From the NCBI RefSeq assembly GCF_000153105.1, contig NZ_CH672376.1:3885739-3949738 (forward strand): a DNA stretch of 64,000 nucleotides, written 5' to 3'. Shown one piece after another: positions 60,957-64,000 of this stretch (position 1 is its first letter; the number at the start of each line of letters is the position of its first letter). The stretch is from Blastopirellula marina DSM 3645 (GTDB lineage: Bacteria > Planctomycetota > Planctomycetia > Pirellulales > Pirellulaceae). The position numbers were made by a program, and so were the translations under genes. The notes beneath the pieces are model-generated. The model made no database searches and was not told the origin of the DNA. It was given only the letters and a program-made list of their open reading frames with translations.

Positions 60957-62282
60957 TTAGGAGATCAACGTCCCCGTCGCGTCGCTGAACTGATCGGTTT
61001 CGACGCCCATCTTTTGGATCATGGTCAGCAACAGATTGCTGAGCGGCGGATGACTGTTTTCGTCATAGGCGAGATGCTTTCCATGCTTCAGACCAAGCGA
61101 ATTTCCGCCGGCTAGTAGCAGCGGCAAGTTCTTGGGCGAGTGCTCGCCTCCTTTGCCGCTGTTCATTCCGCTGCCGTACAGCACCATCGTATGGTCAAGC
61201 ATATTGCCGTCGCCGTCGTCGGTTTGCTTCAAAAAATCGAGGAAGCGGGCCAGGCGCGACAAGTGAAACCGATCGATCACGCCTAGCTTTTTCAACATGC
61301 CGGCGTCACCCCCATGATGCGACAGTTCGTGATGGTTTTCGCCTCCGCCGCCGTAGCCGCCTGCTTCGCGCGACCATTCGAAGGTGATGACCCGCGTCGT
61401 ATCGGTGACAAACGACAAGTAAGACAACTCCAGCATCACGTCGATCCACATCGGGCGGTCATGCGCGTCATGCGACTTGCTGTTTAATTGTAAGAACTTG
61501 GCGTCGAGTTCCGGTTTTGGCACGTCAATCCAGGCTTCCAAACGCTCGACTCGCTGCTCGGTCTCGCGCACGCTGCCGAGATATTGATCGAGTTTCTGCT
61601 GGTCCTTCTTCCCCAGTTTCTTGTGCAGCGAACGCGCTTCGGCCAGTACGCTGTCGAGAATCGACTTTTGCTCGGCATAGCGCCGCAACGTCGCGGCCCG
61701 ATCGCCGGCGTTGTCTGGCACAAAGAGGCGCTCGAACAAGCGTTTCGGCGAATTCTCGGCCGGAATCGGCGTGCCGCGGCGATCGAATGACAACGTGTGT
61801 GAGTGCCCCGCCGATCCGGTTCCGCTGCTATCGGATAGCTGCAGCGAACCAAAACGGGTCTCTTTGCTGTGACGCTCGGCGACGATCTGATCCGCCGAGA
61901 CCCAGTTGGTGTAGTCGCTGCCTGGGGTTGCGGTCAGGTCAGCGCCGGTGAGCCAGGTATCGGCGCCGCTGTGACCTCCCTGAGAATGGGGATGCCCCAT
62001 GTTGGAGAAGACCGTGAAATCGTCACGATGATCGGCCAGCGTGGCGAGCGTGGGAGACAGCTTGTAGTCGGCGCCGGCCGATTCTGGCGACCACTCTAAA
62101 ATGTTGACGCCGTTAGGAACATAGCAACAGATCATCCGCGGTTGCCGCGCGTTTGTCTTTGCGAGGGGTGAAAACTGCGACGGAGCGGCCAGCGAGCGGG
62201 GATTCATCGCGTCGAGAAGCGGCAGACTCAAGCAAACTCCAAGTCCGCGCAGCGCCGTCCGGCGTGAGATCGATTTCGGCAT
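60957..62282 (-). CDS. DUF1552 domain protein, exported by Tat-like signal
   Basis: I start it at the ATG at 62282 (441 residues, MPKSISRRTALRGLGVCLSL), because SRRTALRG followed by a hydrophobic stretch is a twin-arginine-type signal; the frame extends 71 codons upstream with no similarity. MICCYVPNGVNILEW, FTVFSNMGHPHSQGGHSGAD, SADQIVAE, FEWSREAGGYGGGGENHHEL and LYGSGMNSGKGGEHSPKNLP are typical of the family. DUF1552 proteins nearly always come paired with DUF1592-type cytochrome-like proteins in planctomycetes and Verrucomicrobia; function unknown. The DUF1592 gene is 50 bases upstream. Confidence 0.93.
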   Translation of the reverse strand: MPKSISRRTALRGLGVCLSLPLLDAMNPRSLAAPSQFSPLAKTNARQPRMICCYVPNGVNILEWSPESAGADYKLSPTLATLADHRDDFTVFSNMGHPHSQGGHSGADTWLTGADLTATPGSDYTNWVSADQIVAERHSKETRFGSLQLSDSSGTGSAGHSHTLSFDRRGTPIPAENSPKRLFERLFVPDNAGDRAATLRRYAEQKSILDSVLAEARSLHKKLGKKDQQKLDQYLGSVRETEQRVERLEAWIDVPKPELDAKFLQLNSKSHDAHDRPMWIDVMLELSYLSFVTDTTRVITFEWSREAGGYGGGGENHHELSHHGGDAGMLKKLGVIDRFHLSRLARFLDFLKQTDDGDGNMLDHTMVLYGSGMNSGKGGEHSPKNLPLLLAGGNSLGLKHGKHLAYDENSHPPLSNLLLTMIQKMGVETDQFSDATGTLIS

Positions 62283-62332
62283 CTTGGTTCCTTTGCGTGT
62301 TGCTGAATTGCGGTTGTGACGAGCGGCGTCGA

Positions 62333-64000
62333 CTACTTGGACTGAAACGGTTCGGAACGCACGACAAAATGGAGCAGCGCGCGGAGCGACTTGTCGCTCG
62401 CTTGCATCGCGGCGACCGCGTCCTCGATTTGCGGGCGATCGACGATACTCAGCTCTCGCCCCAAAGCGTAGGTGAACATTTTCTCGGACAAACATCGCAG
62501 AAACAGCTCTTCCTTTTCGAGCAGCGCCTGCTGAAGCGATTCGATCCCGTCGATTTCGGTTCCGTCGGGCAGCGTCGCCGAAGCGTCAATCAGCGGGTCA
62601 TTCGCACCGATCCGTCCCTGATAGCCGTGCCCTTCCCGCTCGCGCCAATCGCCTGATCCGTCAAAGTTTTCTAAGGCGAATCCGAGCGGGTCGATCTTGT
62701 TGTGACAGCGAGCGCACTGCGCCAACTCGCGATGAATTTCTAATCGCTGACGAACGGTCGCCTTGTCGATGCCTGGAACCTTGGGAGCAATCTCGCCGAC
62801 GTTGGCGACCGGCAACCCGGGATCGGTCCCCAAGATGTTCTTCAAGATCCAGACTCCCCGTTTGACCGGCGAGGTCCGCGTACCGTTGGAGGTGATCGAC
62901 AACATCGACGCCTGAGTCAGCACGCCGCCGCGATAAACGCCGGCAGGTACCGTGACGCGGCGGAAGTGATCGCCGCGAACTCCGTCGATGCCGTAAAAGC
63001 GGGCCAGCCGTTCATTGATTACGACAAAATCAGAGTCAATAAAGTTCATCACGCTCAGGTCATTCTGCAGCACTTCGCGAAAGAAGGCTTTTCCTTCGGC
63101 GATGATGGACGTTTCCAAATGTCGGTCGTAACGGCGAAAGAGTTCGGCGACCGGCGGGTTCGCTCCGACCTCGCGTAAGCTCAACCATTGTCCGGCGAAA
63201 TTTTCGACCAATGCTTCCGCTTTTGGATCGGCCAACATTCGATCGACCTGGCGGTCCAGCTCTTGCGGATCTTGCAGCTTGCCGCTCTTCGCCGCCCGAA
63301 AAAGCGCGTCGTCCGGCATGCTGCTCCACAAGAAGTACGACAGGCGCGTCGCCAGTTGAAAATCATCCAGCGGCGTCGCCGCCTGATCGCTGCCGGCGGT
63401 GGGCTCGGCCAGGTAGAGGAAGTGGGGCGAGATCAAGATCGCGATCAATGGGGCACGGATCGCGGTCTCTAGGGAGTCCGATTGCTTGTAGGCCTGATCG
63501 AAAAGCGTCAGCTTCTGCTCGATTTCCGCCCGATCGGCAGGACGTCGATAGGCGCGCTGCAAAAAGCGGGCGATTACTGTGCGAGCATACTCCCGCGGGT
63601 TGCTCTCGCGCAGGGGAGATTCGGGCAGCAAACGGGTCTGCGACTGCGGCGGCCACTCTGGATAGATCGGTCCTTCCAACTCCATCCAATCGACAGCCGC
63701 TTCTGGCCGCGCAAACTCGTCGTGTCCCTGCATCCAAAAGTTTTCGACTTCCTTTGGAATGTCGTAGGCATAGTTGATGGTCAGCCCCGCCTTGTCGGTC
63801 GAAAGCTCGGTTTCGATCTCGATCGTCTGCATCTGGGGCAGATCGGCGTTTACATCAAACTCGGCGATCACTTTCGGTTGACCGGCCAGATGCTGCGTCA
63901 CTTTCAGGCGCGGCCGGCCATAGTCATAGTCGCGGAAGGTTTGAAAATGCTCGAGCCCGCGTTCGTACTCTTGGCGCTTCCATTTCTCTTGACTCGGGTT
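62333..64000 (-). CDS. DUF1592/DUF1588/DUF1585 domain protein (partial, 5' end outside window)
   Basis: The frame is open to the right edge (556 codons seen), so the N-terminus is missing; it includes GTG codons but no start need be placed here. Visible domains in order: DUF1595-like (YARTVIARFLQRAYRRPADR), DUF1592 (FQLATRLSYFLWSSMPDDAL, FAGQWLSLREVG), DUF1588 (GVYRGGVLTQASMLSITSNG, TRTSPVKRGVWILKNILGT), and C-terminal DUF1585 (QCARCHNKIDPLGFALENFD, with YALGRELSIVDRPQIEDAVA). CARCHNKIDPLG contains a CxxCH-haem-binding-like motif (CARCH). Full-length proteins usually carry a further haem domain at the N-terminus. Partner of the DUF1552 gene downstream. Confidence 0.93.
   Translation of the reverse strand, partial: NPSQEKWKRQEYERGLEHFQTFRDYDYGRPRLKVTQHLAGQPKVIAEFDVNADLPQMQTIEIETELSTDKAGLTINYAYDIPKEVENFWMQGHDEFARPEAAVDWMELEGPIYPEWPPQSQTRLLPESPLRESNPREYARTVIARFLQRAYRRPADRAEIEQKLTLFDQAYKQSDSLETAIRAPLIAILISPHFLYLAEPTAGSDQAATPLDDFQLATRLSYFLWSSMPDDALFRAAKSGKLQDPQELDRQVDRMLADPKAEALVENFAGQWLSLREVGANPPVAELFRRYDRHLETSIIAEGKAFFREVLQNDLSVMNFIDSDFVVINERLARFYGIDGVRGDHFRRVTVPAGVYRGGVLTQASMLSITSNGTRTSPVKRGVWILKNILGTDPGLPVANVGEIAPKVPGIDKATVRQRLEIHRELAQCARCHNKIDPLGFALENFDGSGDWREREGHGYQGRIGANDPLIDASATLPDGTEIDGIESLQQALLEKEELFLRCLSEKMFTYALGRELSIVDRPQIEDAVAAMQASDKSLRALLHFVVRSEPFQSK

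Overview
The window looks like chromosomal DNA of a planctomycete of the Pirellulaceae type (Blastopirellula/Rhodopirellula relatives). The signs are a DUF1559 prepilin-like protein, a DUF1552/DUF1592 pair, formylglycine-type sulfatases, SUMF1-domain proteins, sparse Shine-Dalgarno sequences, and a pterin/CitG-like pair of the kind found in tetrahydromethanopterin users. This placement is inference from gene content; no rRNA or tRNA gene was seen.

Layout. (1) 1-4221, minus strand: PepSY membrane protein, DUF1559 pseudopilin and an enterochelin-esterase-like protein cut by the window edge. Palindromic TGAGAC..GTCTCA-type sites upstream suggest iron control. (2) 4853-17315, minus: a tightly packed seven-gene operon of two TPR proteins, a secreted vWA protein, an ABC ATPase, an FtsX/MacB-like permease with a long Pro/Glu-rich insert, a TPR-SUMF1 protein and a SUMF1-like protein. 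I know no described system with this composition. (3) 17834-19661, plus: a sulfatase remnant and an intact sulfatase. (4) 19805-35978: a surface-polysaccharide island with a DUF616-GT2 fusion, nonulosonic (sialic-like) acid synthesis and activation, a sialyltransferase-like protein, PhyH oxygenase, pyruvyltransferase-like protein, methyltransferase, Wzm/Wzt export ABC transporter, the four dTDP-rhamnose genes (rfbC seems frameshifted) and a GT2. (5) 35991-40800, minus: housekeeping block rpoN, recR, ybaB, dnaX, with a signal recognition particle RNA gene (ffs) upstream of dnaX. (6) 41093-43094: an HTH-SnoaL protein and a FocA-like transporter. (7) 43172-48146: a complete compact type II-C CRISPR-Cas locus: four-repeat array, cas2, cas1, cas9 (1052 aa) and a divergently transcribed tracrRNA whose promoter overlaps that of cas9. 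(8) 48147-48986: non-coding DNA full of palindromic repeats. (9) 48987-54741, minus: fliG, cheX-like, PTPS, CitG-like, haloalkane-dehalogenase-like, and a secreted CehA-like protein. (10) 56019-60717, plus: RND efflux adaptor and pump. (11) 60957-64000, minus: DUF1552 and DUF1592 proteins, the latter cut by the right edge.

How the parts work together. The CRISPR locus has all it needs: Cas9 with intact RuvC and HNH residues, Cas1 with its metal ligands, Cas2, and a tracrRNA whose anti-repeat pairs with the whole repeat, which fixes array transcription on the plus strand. The NeuB-like synthase, NeuA-HAD fusion and sialyltransferase-like protein form a plausible nonulosonate pathway feeding a polymer exported by Wzm/Wzt. 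A palindromic repeat family (consensus about CCGCATTCCCTCGGCTCGCG then CMTCGGGCTACG, one 32-base element) recurs in intergenic regions at 40.5, 48.6-49.0 and 60.8-60.9 kb.
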